Source: UBA7803 sp036381275
Lineage (GTDB): Bacteria > Pseudomonadota > Gammaproteobacteria > Pseudomonadales > Azotimanducaceae
Assembly: GCA_036381275.1 (NCBI GenBank)
Contig: DASVDC010000017.1
Span: 4,934-68,933, forward strand
Length of the DNA stretch: 64,000 bases
Direction: 5' to 3'
The position numbers were made by a program, and so were the translations under genes. Numbering within the stretch: the first letter of the stretch is position 1; every line of letters begins with the position of its first letter. This document shows positions 7,862 to 16,488 of the stretch, piece after piece. The notes under the pieces are model-generated. The model saw nothing but the letters and a program-made list of their open reading frames with translations. It was not told the DNA's origin and did not search any database.

Positions 7862-9087
7862 CACGACCCGAGCGCGTCGAGCACGACGCGGTTGTGCTCG
7901 CCGAGCGCCGCGACCGGACCGGTGATCGGGCGCGTCGGCGCGGGCGGCAGCGCGCGGCCGCGCACGCTCTCCCACCAGGCGCCGAACGAGCGCGCGACTT
8001 CGTCAGCCCCGCGCAGCGCGACCTCCTCGGCGAGGCTCGCCGCCGCGACGTCGGCGAGCGCCAGCGCGATCAGCCGGCTGCCGCCGGCGCGCCAGCTCCG
8101 CCAGGCGAGGAGCGCGGCGCGGATGCCCGTCAGCGGATCCGCGATCGCGTCCCCGGCGAACGCGAGCCGCCCGGCCGCCTGCCGTATCACGTGGGTGAGC
8201 CCGGCGGCGACGCCGGCGTCGTCACCGAACGCGATCCAGTTGCCCTCGGGTTCGTCGCGGCCGTAGCCGGTGATGCTGATCCAGGTGAGACTCTCACGCC
8301 GGCGCAGGATCGCCTCGGCGTCGACACCGAGCTGGCGCAGCGCGCGGGGGCGTGCGGCCTCGATCACGATGTCGGCCCATTCGATCAGCGCATCGAGCGC
8401 GCGTCGTCCGTCCGGCGCGCCGAAGTCGAGCGCCACCGACCGTTTGCGCTGGTTCAGGAGCGCGTAGAACGCCGCGTTGCCGAAGCGCGCGCCGTCGGGC
8501 CGGCCGACGTGTTCCACCTTGATCACGTCCGCGCCGCAGCGCTCGAGCAGGTGGGCACAGAGCGGGCCCGCCCAGAGCGCCGACAGATCGAGCACGCGGG
8601 GCGCTGCATCCGCTCCAGGGGGAGCGCCCGCCTCGGCGAGCGGTGCCCCGGTGATTCGAAACGGCGGCGCCTCGGCCGCGGGCGGCACGGCGACGGCCAC
8701 GGCGAGACCCAACAACCTCGCCCGGTCGCGCAACTCGGCGGCGCAACGAGCGCTCACCATTGTGGCGAGCTGCGGCCAGTCGCCTTCCGGGACGGGGCCG
8801 CATTCGAGCCAGGCCGGCACGAGCTCCCAGTCGGACTCACGTGGCAGACTGGCGGCGATGACGCCGTCGCGGACGGGGAGCAGGTGGCAGGCGCCGCCGG
8901 CCGAGCGGCCGTCGGCGAACGTGAGACCCATCAGCCGCGCGCGTTCCAGCAGCAGATCGCACGCGGTGACCGATGCGAGCGCCGCCGCGCCGGTCTCGTC
9001 GGCGAGCCGGCGCAGCGTTTCTGCGGCGCTGGCGCAGAGCGGCGGCGGTGGAACCGATGCGAGCCCGCGATCGCTGGCGCCGCCCAT
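7861..9087 (-). CDS. CaiB/BaiF-type CoA transferase with C-terminal lobe first
   Basis: 408 residues. The canonical family opening (RVLDLSALWAGPLCAHLLE, then CGADVIKVEHVGRPDGARFG, LLNQRKRSVALDF and ADIVIEAARPRALRQLG) begins only at about residue 164 and runs to the end, with candidate catalytic aspartates in AFGDDAGVAAGL (289-290). Residues about 45-150 (LLLERARLMGLTFADGRSAG, RDGVIAASLPRESDWELV, AELRDRARLLGLAVAVAVPP) look like the lobe that normally comes after the central part of CaiB-type chains. The order therefore looks permuted. I recall similar architecture in actinobacterial proteins but could not verify it. Coupled to the amidohydrolase (TGATG); the ligase is 12 bases upstream. Confidence 0.85.
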   Translation of the reverse strand: MGGASDRGLASVPPPPLCASAAETLRRLADETGAAALASVTACDLLLERARLMGLTFADGRSAGGACHLLPVRDGVIAASLPRESDWELVPAWLECGPVPEGDWPQLATMVSARCAAELRDRARLLGLAVAVAVPPAAEAPPFRITGAPLAEAGAPPGADAAPRVLDLSALWAGPLCAHLLERCGADVIKVEHVGRPDGARFGNAAFYALLNQRKRSVALDFGAPDGRRALDALIEWADIVIEAARPRALRQLGVDAEAILRRRESLTWISITGYGRDEPEGNWIAFGDDAGVAAGLTHVIRQAAGRLAFAGDAIADPLTGIRAALLAWRSWRAGGSRLIALALADVAAASLAEEVALRGADEVARSFGAWWESVRGRALPPAPTRPITGPVAALGEHNRVVLDALGS

Positions 9088-9099
9088 CGCGCGTCCGAG

Positions 9100-10599
9100 T
9101 CAGTCGAAGCGCTGACGCACGACGCGGCGCAGCAGCTTGCCGGTGTCGGTGTAGGGCAGGGATTCCTCGAAGCGGATCACCTCGGGCACCCGCGAGGAAC
9201 GCAGCCGCGCCTTCACGAAATGCTGGAGCTCGTGAACCGTGACCGAGTGGTCCGGCTTCAGCACCACGGCCGCGCCGACGGTCTCGCCCCATTCCACGGA
9301 CGGAATGGCCACCACCACCGCGTCGGCCACCGCCTCGTGGGCGAGCAGCACGTCTTCGATCTCGCCGGGAGAGATGTTCTCGCCGCCGCGCACGATCACG
9401 TCGTCGGCACGGCCGGACAGGTACAGGTAGCCGTCCGCATCGAGGAAGCCGGCGTCCCGGGTCGGGAACCAGCCGTCGTCGTCGAGCGCCTTGCGGCCGA
9501 GGTACTCGCCGGAGACCTGCGGCCCGCGCACGTAGATCTCGCCCGGTTGCTCGGGGCCGAGCACGTTGCCGTTCTCGTCGCGGATCTCGATCTCGACCTG
9601 GGGCAGCGGCCGCCCCACCGAGCCGAGCCGGCGCCGTACGGCCGGATCGTCCGACGCCAGCGCTTCGCGGTGATCTTCCGGGCCGAGCAGCGTGATCGTG
9701 GAGCTCGTCTCGGTGAGCCCGTAGGCGTTGGTGAACGCGACGTCCGGGAACAGCGCGAGCGCGCGCTCGATCACCGGCTGCGGCATCTTGCCGCCGCCGT
9801 ACGCGATCGCCCGCAGGCTCGGGACGTGCGGCGGACGCTCGATGGTTTCCAGGTGATCCACCACCCGTGCCAGCATCGTTGGCACGACGAACGCGTGGGT
9901 CACGGATTCGTGCTCGGCGAGCTCGAGCCACGCGGCCGCGCCGAAGTCGGGCAACTGCACCATGCGCCGGCAGGCGTAGATCGAGCTCATCACCGCCGCG
10001 ATGCCGGCGATGTGATACGGAGGCACCGAGATCAGCGTCGCCTCGTCCTCGTCGGCGCCCATGAACTCCACCGTGCCGAGGATGTAGGACACGAGGTGCT
10101 CGTGGCGCAGAATGGCCGCCTTCGGCTCGCCGGTGGTGCCGCTGGTGAAGAGCTGCACGGCCACCGCCGACGGGTCGGCGGGCCAGTCGGATTCCCCGAT
10201 GCCGTCGGACGCGCCGCCGAGCGTGTCGCTCAGGAACGCCTCGCGGCCGGTCACCGTCGCGCCTTTGTCGCGGGCGAGCGCCTGGTGCTCGGCCTCGGCG
10301 ATCAGGTAGACGGGCGCGATGCGCTCGAGCAGCGCCGAGAGCTGCTCGTTCGCGAGACGGTAGTTCAGCGGCACGTACGGCACTCCGGCCATCGCGGCGC
10401 CCATCAGCATGATCGGCACCGCCGGGCTGCTGGTGTCCAGCACCGATGCGTACGCGCATCCGCTCGCGCGGATTCGTGCCGCTGCCGTGCGGGCACCGCC
10501 GTAGAGCTCGGCGTAGGTGTAGTGCCTGCCGCCGCTGGTGAGCGCGCGTCGATCCGGGCAGGCTTCTGCTGCCATCTGCAGCAGCATCGCAATGTTCAT
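9100..10599 (-). CDS. acyl-CoA synthetase (AMP-dependent ligase)
   Basis: 499 residues from the ATG at 10599; GAGGAG lies 10 bases upstream. The frame extends further but the leader is non-coding. Motifs: phosphate-binding VQLFTSGTTGEPKAAILRHE, A5-type YGLTETSSTITLLG, hinge YLYLSGRADDVIVRGGENIS, and the C-terminal lysine in YTDTGKLLRRVV. It activates a carboxylic acid to its AMP then CoA ester. It leads an operon with the CoA transferase and amidohydrolase. Substrate class (fatty, aromatic or terpenoid) not readable. Confidence 0.93.
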   Translation of the reverse strand: MNIAMLLQMAAEACPDRRALTSGGRHYTYAELYGGARTAAARIRASGCAYASVLDTSSPAVPIMLMGAAMAGVPYVPLNYRLANEQLSALLERIAPVYLIAEAEHQALARDKGATVTGREAFLSDTLGGASDGIGESDWPADPSAVAVQLFTSGTTGEPKAAILRHEHLVSYILGTVEFMGADEDEATLISVPPYHIAGIAAVMSSIYACRRMVQLPDFGAAAWLELAEHESVTHAFVVPTMLARVVDHLETIERPPHVPSLRAIAYGGGKMPQPVIERALALFPDVAFTNAYGLTETSSTITLLGPEDHREALASDDPAVRRRLGSVGRPLPQVEIEIRDENGNVLGPEQPGEIYVRGPQVSGEYLGRKALDDDGWFPTRDAGFLDADGYLYLSGRADDVIVRGGENISPGEIEDVLLAHEAVADAVVVAIPSVEWGETVGAAVVLKPDHSVTVHELQHFVKARLRSSRVPEVIRFEESLPYTDTGKLLRRVVRQRFD

Positions 10600-10716
10600 G
10601 GAGGACGGCTCCTCGGCGCGAAGGGCGGGCATTTTACCGTGCCCGGCCGTCGATGTGTCGGCGGTGCCGTCTCGGGCGGGGTGGGTTATGCTCTGCGCGC
10701 GCAAGCGGAACCGTCC
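10600..10716. promoter_or_regulatory. divergent intergenic region between the acyl-CoA ligase and the YceI operon
   Basis: 117 bases separating two divergent operons, so it must hold both promoters. The segment GGGTTATGCTCTGCGCGC (about 10682-10700) offers a weak TTATGC -10-like hexamer for the YceI operon, without a convincing -35. No clear operator. Confidence 0.3.
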
Positions 10717-11433
10717 ATGCCCCGACTCGTCGGGCCGCTGGCCCTGACGCTCATCCTGCTCGGTGCCTGCCAGGCACCGCCGCCCGCGCCGGCTCCCGGG
10801 CCGGCCGCGGCCGCGCGCGTGCCGTGGGAGGTCTACGAGAACGTCGACCCGGCCGAAGGGCGCGTGTACCGGCTGATCGCGGAGCGGTCCTCCATCCACG
10901 TTCACGTCTACCGTGCCGGCGCGCTGGCGGAGCGCGGCCACAATCACGTGATCGGGGCAGGCGCGCTGGAAGGCGCGGTGCTGGTGCCGACCCGAGGGCG
11001 GGACGGTGCGCGCTTCGATCTGGTCGTCCCGGTCGGCGAGCTCGAGGTGGACGAGGCGGAGGTCCGCCGCGCGCTCGGCCACACGTTCGGCTCGGCGGTC
11101 GACGACGAGGCGCGCGCCGGCACGCGGGCGAACATGCTGGGGCCGCGGGTATTGGACGGGGAGCGTTTCCCGTTCGTCGCCGTGTCGTCGCGGGAGCTCG
11201 TTGGCGAGCTGCCGAAGCTGGTGATCACCGCCGCGCTGACCGTTCGGGACGTGACCCGGGAGCAGCGGGTACCGGTGGACGTGCGCCTCACCGGCGACGA
11301 GCTGGTAGCCGAGGGCGCGTTCGCGATCCGCCAGTCCGACTTCGGCATCGAGCCGTTCTCCGCGCTCGGCGGGCTGCTGCGGGTGGAGGACACGCTGACG
11401 ATCGAGTTCCGCCTGGTGGCCCGATCCGAATGA
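10717..11433 (+). CDS. YceI-like domain lipoprotein
   Basis: 238 residues. The leader MPRLVGPLALTLILLGACQA ends in a lipobox (LLGAC), predicting a lipid-anchored periplasmic protein. After a Pro/Ala linker comes a divergent YceI-like beta barrel: SSIHVHVYRAGALAERGHNH, IGAGALEGAVLV, LPKLVITAALTVRDVT and FAIRQSDFGIEPFS. The GHNH segment marks the subfamily. Family members bind isoprenoid-type lipids such as polyprenyl chains inside the barrel. Its stop overlaps the cytochrome b561 start (ATGA), making it the first gene of a four-gene operon. Confidence 0.88.
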   Translation: MPRLVGPLALTLILLGACQAPPPAPAPGPAAAARVPWEVYENVDPAEGRVYRLIAERSSIHVHVYRAGALAERGHNHVIGAGALEGAVLVPTRGRDGARFDLVVPVGELEVDEAEVRRALGHTFGSAVDDEARAGTRANMLGPRVLDGERFPFVAVSSRELVGELPKLVITAALTVRDVTREQRVPVDVRLTGDELVAEGAFAIRQSDFGIEPFSALGGLLRVEDTLTIEFRLVARSE

Positions 11434-12011
11434 ACCGCGGCGGCGTCCAGTGGCGCAACACCGAGGAGCGCTGGGGTGCGGTGGCGCAGGCGCTGCACTG
11501 GCTGATCGCGCTTGCGCTGCTCGGGCAGATGGCACTCGGGTGGGTGATGGTGAGCTGGCGGCTCTCGCCGACCAAGCTCGAGCTCTACGCGGCGCACAAG
11601 TCTCTCGGCATCACGCTGTTCGTGCTGGTGCTGGCGCGCCTGGCATGGCGCTTCGCCAACGTGACGCCGCCCGCGCCGCCCGCGGTGGCGCACTGGGAAG
11701 TTCGCGCGGCGCGGTGGACGCACGCACTGCTGTATCTGCTGCTGATGGCGCTGCCGATCACCGGCTACCTGATCAACTCGGCGACCAACTTCCCGCTGGT
11801 GGTCTGGGGGGTTCTGCCGCTGCCGAACCTCACCGACGAGAGCGAGCCGCTGCAGCTCGCCGCCGAGACCGCGCACCTGATCCTGTTCTGCCTGCTCGCG
11901 GCGCTGGTGGTGCTGCACGTGGGCGCGGCGCTGCGGCATCATTGGGTGCTGAAGGACCCGGTGTTGCGCCGGATGCTGCCGGCGCTCGGCAACGCGAAGG
12001 AGGCTCGATGA
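11430..12011 (+). CDS. cytochrome b561 family protein (cybB-like)
   Basis: 193 residues with four hydrophobic helices: WLIALALLGQMALGWVMV, SLGITLFVLVLARLAWRF, WTHALLYLLLMALPITGYLI and LILFCLLAALVVLHVGAALR. Haem-ligand histidines sit in the usual places (QALHWLIAL, AAHKSLGIT, THALLYL, VLHVGAALRHH). It is predicted to move electrons between quinol and a periplasmic or membrane partner. It overlaps the YceI genes by 4 bases on both sides (ATGA at 11430 and 12008), so stoichiometric expression with them is likely. YceI and b561 are a known recurrent pair. Confidence 0.93.
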   Translation: MNRGGVQWRNTEERWGAVAQALHWLIALALLGQMALGWVMVSWRLSPTKLELYAAHKSLGITLFVLVLARLAWRFANVTPPAPPAVAHWEVRAARWTHALLYLLLMALPITGYLINSATNFPLVVWGVLPLPNLTDESEPLQLAAETAHLILFCLLAALVVLHVGAALRHHWVLKDPVLRRMLPALGNAKEAR

Positions 12012-12574
12012 GACGATTGGTCACGCTCGCGGTCCTGTGCTGGGCGCTGCCCGCGTTCGGCAGCGACTGGGCCGTGGACCACGCGGCGAGCCGGCTCGGC
12101 TTCCACACCACGCAGCAGGACGGGCAGCTCGTGGGTGAATTCCGAAGCTGGGATGCCTCCATAAAGTTCGACCCCGCGCATCCGCAGGGCGCCGTGATCG
12201 ACGTGACCATCGACGTCGCGAGCATCACCACCGGCAGCCGCCAGCGCGACCGCTACCTGCCCGACGAAGAGTGGTTCTACACCGAGCGGTTCCCGAGCGC
12301 CACGTTCCACGCGACGCAGGTGGAGCCGCTCGGCGGCGACCGCTACCTCGCGCACGGCGAGCTCACGCTGCGGGGCGTCACGGCACCCATCGAGCTGCCG
12401 TTCACCTGGACCAGCCGCGGCGGCACGGCGGAGGTGCGTGCCGAGACCGCGCTCGAGCGCACCCGCTTCGGAATCGGTGCGGGCGAGTTCGCCGATTCCG
12501 ACGTGGTCGGCCTGACGGTTCAGGTGGTGGCCGAGCTCACGCTGCACCAGAAAACGACACAAGAAGGAAGCTGA
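12008..12574 (+). CDS. YceI family periplasmic protein (second of operon)
   Basis: 188 residues; Sec signal peptide MRRLVTLAVLCWALPAFGSD, cut after about residue 18. The mature part is a complete YceI barrel: WAVDHAASRLGFHTTQQDGQ, FRSWDASIKFDPAHPQGAVI, ITTGSRQRDRYLPDEEWF, FPSATFHATQVEPLGGDRYL, GELTLRGVTAPIELPF and RTRFGIGAGEFADSDVVGL. Start overlaps the b561 stop by four bases. Expected soluble periplasmic lipid- or quinone-binding protein. Confidence 0.93.
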   Translation: MRRLVTLAVLCWALPAFGSDWAVDHAASRLGFHTTQQDGQLVGEFRSWDASIKFDPAHPQGAVIDVTIDVASITTGSRQRDRYLPDEEWFYTERFPSATFHATQVEPLGGDRYLAHGELTLRGVTAPIELPFTWTSRGGTAEVRAETALERTRFGIGAGEFADSDVVGLTVQVVAELTLHQKTTQEGS

Positions 12575-12575
12575 C

Positions 12576-13175
12576 ATGCGAGATCACGGAATGCGCCGGC
12601 CGCTGCTGGCGGCCGTGGTGATGGGCCTCGCCGCGTGCGGGCCTGCGGCTGCCGAGCCGGTACGCTACGAGATGGATCCCGAGCACACCTACCCGAGCTT
12701 CGAGGGCGATCACCTCGGCGGGCTGTCGGTGTGGCGCGGCAAGTTCAATCACAGCCGCGGCCACGTGATTCTCGACCGGGAGGCCGAGACCGGCACCGTG
12801 CACGTGACGGTCGATCTGACCAGCGTCGACTTCGGCCACGAGGAAATGAACGCGCACGCGACCGGCCCGGAGTTCTTCGACGTGGCGAGGTATCCCGAGG
12901 CCGTCTATCAGGGCACCCTGACCGACTTCGAGAACGGCGCCCCTACCCGCATCGAAGGGGAGCTGAACCTGCACGGCGTGACCCGGCCGCTGGATCTCGA
13001 GATCAATTCGTTCAAGTGCATGCCGCATCCGATGCTCGGGCGGGAGCTCTGCGGTGCGGACGCGGAGGGCTCGTTCGACCGCTCCGAGTTCGGGCTCGAC
13101 GTCGGCAAGGATTTCGGCTTCGACATGAACGTGAAGCTGCGGGTCCAGGTCGAGGCGCTGAAGGCGGCCGATTGA
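12576..13175 (+). CDS. YceI family periplasmic protein (third of operon)
   Basis: 199 residues. The leader (MRRPLLAAVVMGLAACGPAA, from the second methionine) is a signal peptide that may be cut after AEP; the embedded AACGPAA also resembles a lipobox, so a lipoprotein is possible. Barrel segments: MDPEHTYPSFEGDHLGGLSV, FNHSRGHVILDREAETGTVH, MNAHATGPEFFDVARYPEAV, GELNLHGVTRPLDLEI, and a C-terminal FDRSEFGLDVGKDFGFD. Two cysteines (FKCMPHP, RELCGAD) could form a disulfide not seen in the other two copies. It begins 1 base after the second YceI stop. Confidence 0.92.
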   Translation: MRDHGMRRPLLAAVVMGLAACGPAAAEPVRYEMDPEHTYPSFEGDHLGGLSVWRGKFNHSRGHVILDREAETGTVHVTVDLTSVDFGHEEMNAHATGPEFFDVARYPEAVYQGTLTDFENGAPTRIEGELNLHGVTRPLDLEINSFKCMPHPMLGRELCGADAEGSFDRSEFGLDVGKDFGFDMNVKLRVQVEALKAAD

Positions 13176-13196
13176 GGCCGCCCCGCCTGAGCGGCC
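13176..13196. terminator. possible hairpin between convergent genes
   Basis: GGCCGC (13176-13181) and GCGGCC (13191-13196) can pair around a 9-base loop in the 24-base gap between the convergent YceI and deacetylase genes. No U-tract on either side, so a factor-independent terminator is only possible. Confidence 0.35.
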
Positions 13197-13199
13197 CTG

Positions 13200-14117
13200 T
13201 CAGGCGGCGAGCAGCGCCTCCAGATGCGCGCCCACCGAACGGGCCAGCGCGTCGAGGTCGTAGCCGCCTTCCAGCGTCGAAACGATTCGCCCCTCGGCGA
13301 ACTCGTTGGCGACCTCGACGATCATGCGGGTGATCCAGCGGTAATCGCTCTCGTCCAGGTTCAGCTCCGCCAGCGGGTCGAGCCGATGCGCATCGAACCC
13401 GGCGGAGATCAGGACGAACTGCGGCCGGTGGGCCTCGAGCGCCGGCAGCCAGTCCGCTTCGATCGCCTGGCGGAACGCCTCGCTGGTGCAGCCGGAGCCG
13501 AGCCGGGTGTTGACGATGTTCGGCCGCTCCACGGCCATGTGCCGGTGCGGGTAGAAGGGCGCCTGGAAGCTCGAGCAGACCAGCACCTCGGGGCGGTCCT
13601 TGAAGATGTCGATCGTGCCGTTGCCCTGGTGCACGTCGAAATCGAGGATCGCCACGCGCTCGATGCGCGGATGTTCCAGCGCGGTCGCCGCGCCCAGCGC
13701 GACGTTGTTGTAGAAGCAGAAGCCCATCGCCGCGTCGAACTCGGCGTGGTGGCCCGGCGGGCGCACCGCGCAGAACGCGCGCCTCTCCTCGTCCGCCAGC
13801 ACCGCCCGTACCGCGTCCACCACCGCACCGGCCGCGTAGGCGGCGGCCTCGAGCGTCGCCGGGCACATGTAGGTGTCCGGGTCGACCGCAACCAGACCTT
13901 CCGCGGGCGATCGCGCGGCGAGCGCGTCGAGAAACGCCGGATCGTGGATCTTCTCGAGGCGCTCGCGCGAAACGGCGTTCGGCTCGCGCATCTGCATCGA
14001 CTGCAGCAGCGTGCTCCGCTCGAGGTGCCTCAGGATCGCGCGCAGCCGCTCCGGTGACTCCGGGTGGCGCGGCTGCATCTGGTGATCGAGGCAGCGGGGG
14101 TGGGTGTAGAGGAGCAT
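13200..14117 (-). CDS. histone deacetylase family protein (acetoin-utilisation/polyamine deacetylase fold)
   Basis: 305 residues from the ATG at 14117 (MLLYTHPRCLDHQMQPRHPE). Zinc-site and charge-relay motifs: RPPGHHAEFDAAMGFCFYNN (tandem His), VAILDFDVHQGNGTIDIF (Asp and His ligands) and ISAGFDAHRLDPLAEL (third ligand). The C-terminal ISTLEGGYDLDALARSVGAH carries the Gly-Gly-Tyr that stabilises the oxyanion. Bacterial members deacetylate small molecules or acetyl-lysine; the substrate here is not predictable. Convergent with the YceI operon. Confidence 0.93.
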   Translation of the reverse strand: MLLYTHPRCLDHQMQPRHPESPERLRAILRHLERSTLLQSMQMREPNAVSRERLEKIHDPAFLDALAARSPAEGLVAVDPDTYMCPATLEAAAYAAGAVVDAVRAVLADEERRAFCAVRPPGHHAEFDAAMGFCFYNNVALGAATALEHPRIERVAILDFDVHQGNGTIDIFKDRPEVLVCSSFQAPFYPHRHMAVERPNIVNTRLGSGCTSEAFRQAIEADWLPALEAHRPQFVLISAGFDAHRLDPLAELNLDESDYRWITRMIVEVANEFAEGRIVSTLEGGYDLDALARSVGAHLEALLAA

Positions 14118-14199
14118 GACGGCATTGTAGCGCCTGTGGCGTGCCGGCACGTCAAGCGATTTTCCGCGGCTCGGCGTGGCATCTTCCCGCTCGGTGCGG

Positions 14200-16488
14200 T
14201 CACTCCCCGGATGCGTTGTCCGCCGGCTGCGGCGTCGGTCGGCGCGCCACGGTGTAGCGCAGGCTGACCACCGCGGCGATCAGCTCGCCGATCTCCACGG
14301 GCTTCGCCACGTGGGCCTGGAAGCCGGCGAGCAGCACGCGGGTGCGGTCCTCGGGGCGCGCGAACGCGGTCAGCGCAATGGCCGGCAACGGCGGCTCGAA
14401 GTGGCGTTCGCGGATCCGGCGGATCAGCCCGTAGCCGTCCATGCCCGGCATGCCGATGTCGCTGATCAGGATGTCCGGCCGGCGCGCCTCCAGCACCTCG
14501 AGGGCCTGCTCGCCGGAGGCCGCCTGGTGCACCAGCGCGCCGCGCTCGGTAAGTATGTGGCTCACCAGCTCACGCGCGTCGCGCTCGTCGTCGACGACCA
14601 GGATGGACAGTTCGGAGAGAGCCGCGCCCGTGTCGACGGTGCCCGCCGCCGGCGGGCCGCTCCGCTCCTCGAGCGCCTTCGTGGCCGATGCCGGGGGGCG
14701 GCTCGGCAGCCGTACCGTGAAGGTGGCGCCCTGGCCGAGGCCGGCACTGTATGCTTCGACCGTGCCGCCATGCATCTCGACGACGCTCTTGACGATGGCG
14801 AGCCCCAGCCCGAGCCCGCCGTGCTGCCGCATCGACGAATCGTCGCCCTGACGATACCGCTGGAAGAGCAGAGGCAGCTCGCCGGGTGGGATGCCTTCGC
14901 CGGTGTCGCTCACGGTGACGACGAACTGCTCGTCCTGCTGCGCGACGTCGATACGCACCGATCCGCCCGACGGTGTGAACTTGATCGCGTTGGTGAGCAG
15001 GTTCCAGAGCACCTGCTGCAGGCGCGTCGGATCGCCGGTGATCTCGCGATCGATCGCGCCGACGCTGCGCTCGAGCCGCACCCCCTTCGATTCCGCCATC
15101 TGACGAACCGACTCGAGCGCGCTCTCGACCACCAGAGGCAGGTCCACTTTCTGGGTGTCGAGACGCAGCTTGCCGACGTTGATGCGGCTGATGTCCAGGA
15201 GGTCCGAGATGAGCTGCGCCTGCTGGCGCGCGTTGCGCTCGATGATCTCGAGGCCCTTGCCGACGCGTTCCGGGTCCCGTCCGCCGCTCTCGCGCAGCAC
15301 GCCGGCCCAGCCGAGCACCGCATTCAGCGGCGTGCGCAGCTCGTGCGACAGCGTGGCGACGAACTCGTCCTTCGCATGGCTCGCCCGCTCCGCTTCGGTG
15401 CGCGCCGCCCGCTCGGACTCGATCAGCGCCTCCCGTTCCGCGCGCATCGCCGCGATCGTCAGCATCCGGCCGCACTGCTCGGCGAGCCACTGAACGATCC
15501 GAAGGTCGTGGTCCTGCCACTCCGAAGGCTCGGTGCCGTAGACCTCGAGCGCGCCCTGCGGCGCGTCGCCGAGGCGCAACGGTGCCGCCGCCAGTGACCG
15601 TACCGTCCGGTCGCCCGCGAGCAGCGGCGCCTCGAGATCGGGGCGCAGCGCGAGGTCCGCGAGCGCCCCGGCGCGCGCGCGGGAGAGAATCAGGTCCGCC
15701 AGGGTGCGTTCGCGCGGGATCGGGGCAGGATCGCGCGCGAGCCCGAACAGCGGCCGCACACGCATTTCGGCGCCGGCCGGTTCCAGCACCGCCGCGCCGG
15801 CGGCGCGCTCGCCCAGCACCCGTTGAATCGTGATGCCGAGGCGATCGAGCGTTGCGGCCTCGGTCAGTCCCTCCGCGGTGCTGTCCAGCAGATCGCGCAG
15901 GCTCCGCTCGCGCTCGGAGAGCTGTTCGTTCAGCGCGAGCAACTCTTCGGCCTGGCTGTTGATCTCCTCGGTCTGTTGCTCGAGCTCGGCGGTCTGGGAT
16001 TGAAGCTCTTCGTTCTGCTGGGCGATTTCCTCCTCGCGCGCCGCGAGCTCCTCGTTGGTCGCCTCGAGGGCGGCGTTGCTCTCCTGAAGCTGCGCGACGG
16101 TGTGCTCGAGCCGTCCGGTGAGACGAATGACGAGGTGGACCACGACCCCCGCGACGATCGTGTTCACCCACTGCATCAGGCCGAACAACGCATCGGTGGC
16201 GAGATGCCCGTCGACCGGAACGAGAAAGAAGCCTTTGTACAGCACCATCGCCGTGAAGACCGCGACCATGAACCAGAGCAGGCGCAGATCCCGGTGCCAC
16301 AGGCAGACCAGCAGCGCGAGCGGCGAAGCCAGCGGCACGAAGGTATCGGGGTAGACGGCCAGGCGCAGGTAGCCGAACACCGCGAGCAGCGCAACGCTGA
16401 TGGTCGCGCGCAGCCAGAACGGACCGCGCGTCTCCACCCTGGTCGGCTCGTTGTGGTGAGCGGGGGCGGGGAGCCACGCGCGGTTCAC
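14200..16488 (-). CDS. membrane hybrid sensor histidine kinase / response regulator
   Basis: 762 residues in order: three or four membrane helices (about 27-125), a long coiled coil (about 130-200, repeating ELQSQTAELEQQTEEINSQA), a GAF-like domain (about 205-345), HisKA with phospho-accepting His382 in EFVATLSHELRTPLNAVLGW, a HATPase with NLLTNAIKFTPSGG, DTGEGIP and GGLGLGLAIV (about 430-595), and a C-terminal receiver with VVDDE and phospho-acceptor Asp677 (ILISDIGMPGMDGYG). No output domain, so phosphate presumably passes on or feeds back. Its start overlaps the stop of the upstream CheR gene by four bases; the pair likely works together. The signal is probably sensed in the membrane or through GAF. 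Confidence 0.93.
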   Translation of the reverse strand: MNRAWLPAPAHHNEPTRVETRGPFWLRATISVALLAVFGYLRLAVYPDTFVPLASPLALLVCLWHRDLRLLWFMVAVFTAMVLYKGFFLVPVDGHLATDALFGLMQWVNTIVAGVVVHLVIRLTGRLEHTVAQLQESNAALEATNEELAAREEEIAQQNEELQSQTAELEQQTEEINSQAEELLALNEQLSERERSLRDLLDSTAEGLTEAATLDRLGITIQRVLGERAAGAAVLEPAGAEMRVRPLFGLARDPAPIPRERTLADLILSRARAGALADLALRPDLEAPLLAGDRTVRSLAAAPLRLGDAPQGALEVYGTEPSEWQDHDLRIVQWLAEQCGRMLTIAAMRAEREALIESERAARTEAERASHAKDEFVATLSHELRTPLNAVLGWAGVLRESGGRDPERVGKGLEIIERNARQQAQLISDLLDISRINVGKLRLDTQKVDLPLVVESALESVRQMAESKGVRLERSVGAIDREITGDPTRLQQVLWNLLTNAIKFTPSGGSVRIDVAQQDEQFVVTVSDTGEGIPPGELPLLFQRYRQGDDSSMRQHGGLGLGLAIVKSVVEMHGGTVEAYSAGLGQGATFTVRLPSRPPASATKALEERSGPPAAGTVDTGAALSELSILVVDDERDARELVSHILTERGALVHQAASGEQALEVLEARRPDILISDIGMPGMDGYGLIRRIRERHFEPPLPAIALTAFARPEDRTRVLLAGFQAHVAKPVEIGELIAAVVSLRYTVARRPTPQPADNASGE

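Noticed and set aside
7894..10716. Very long plus-strand open frame of nearly a thousand codons across the CoA transferase and ligase
   Set aside because: It lies antisense to two clear enzyme genes and has the Arg/Gly/Val-rich composition of a shadow frame. Only its last 717 bases (10717-11433), the YceI-like lipoprotein, are real.
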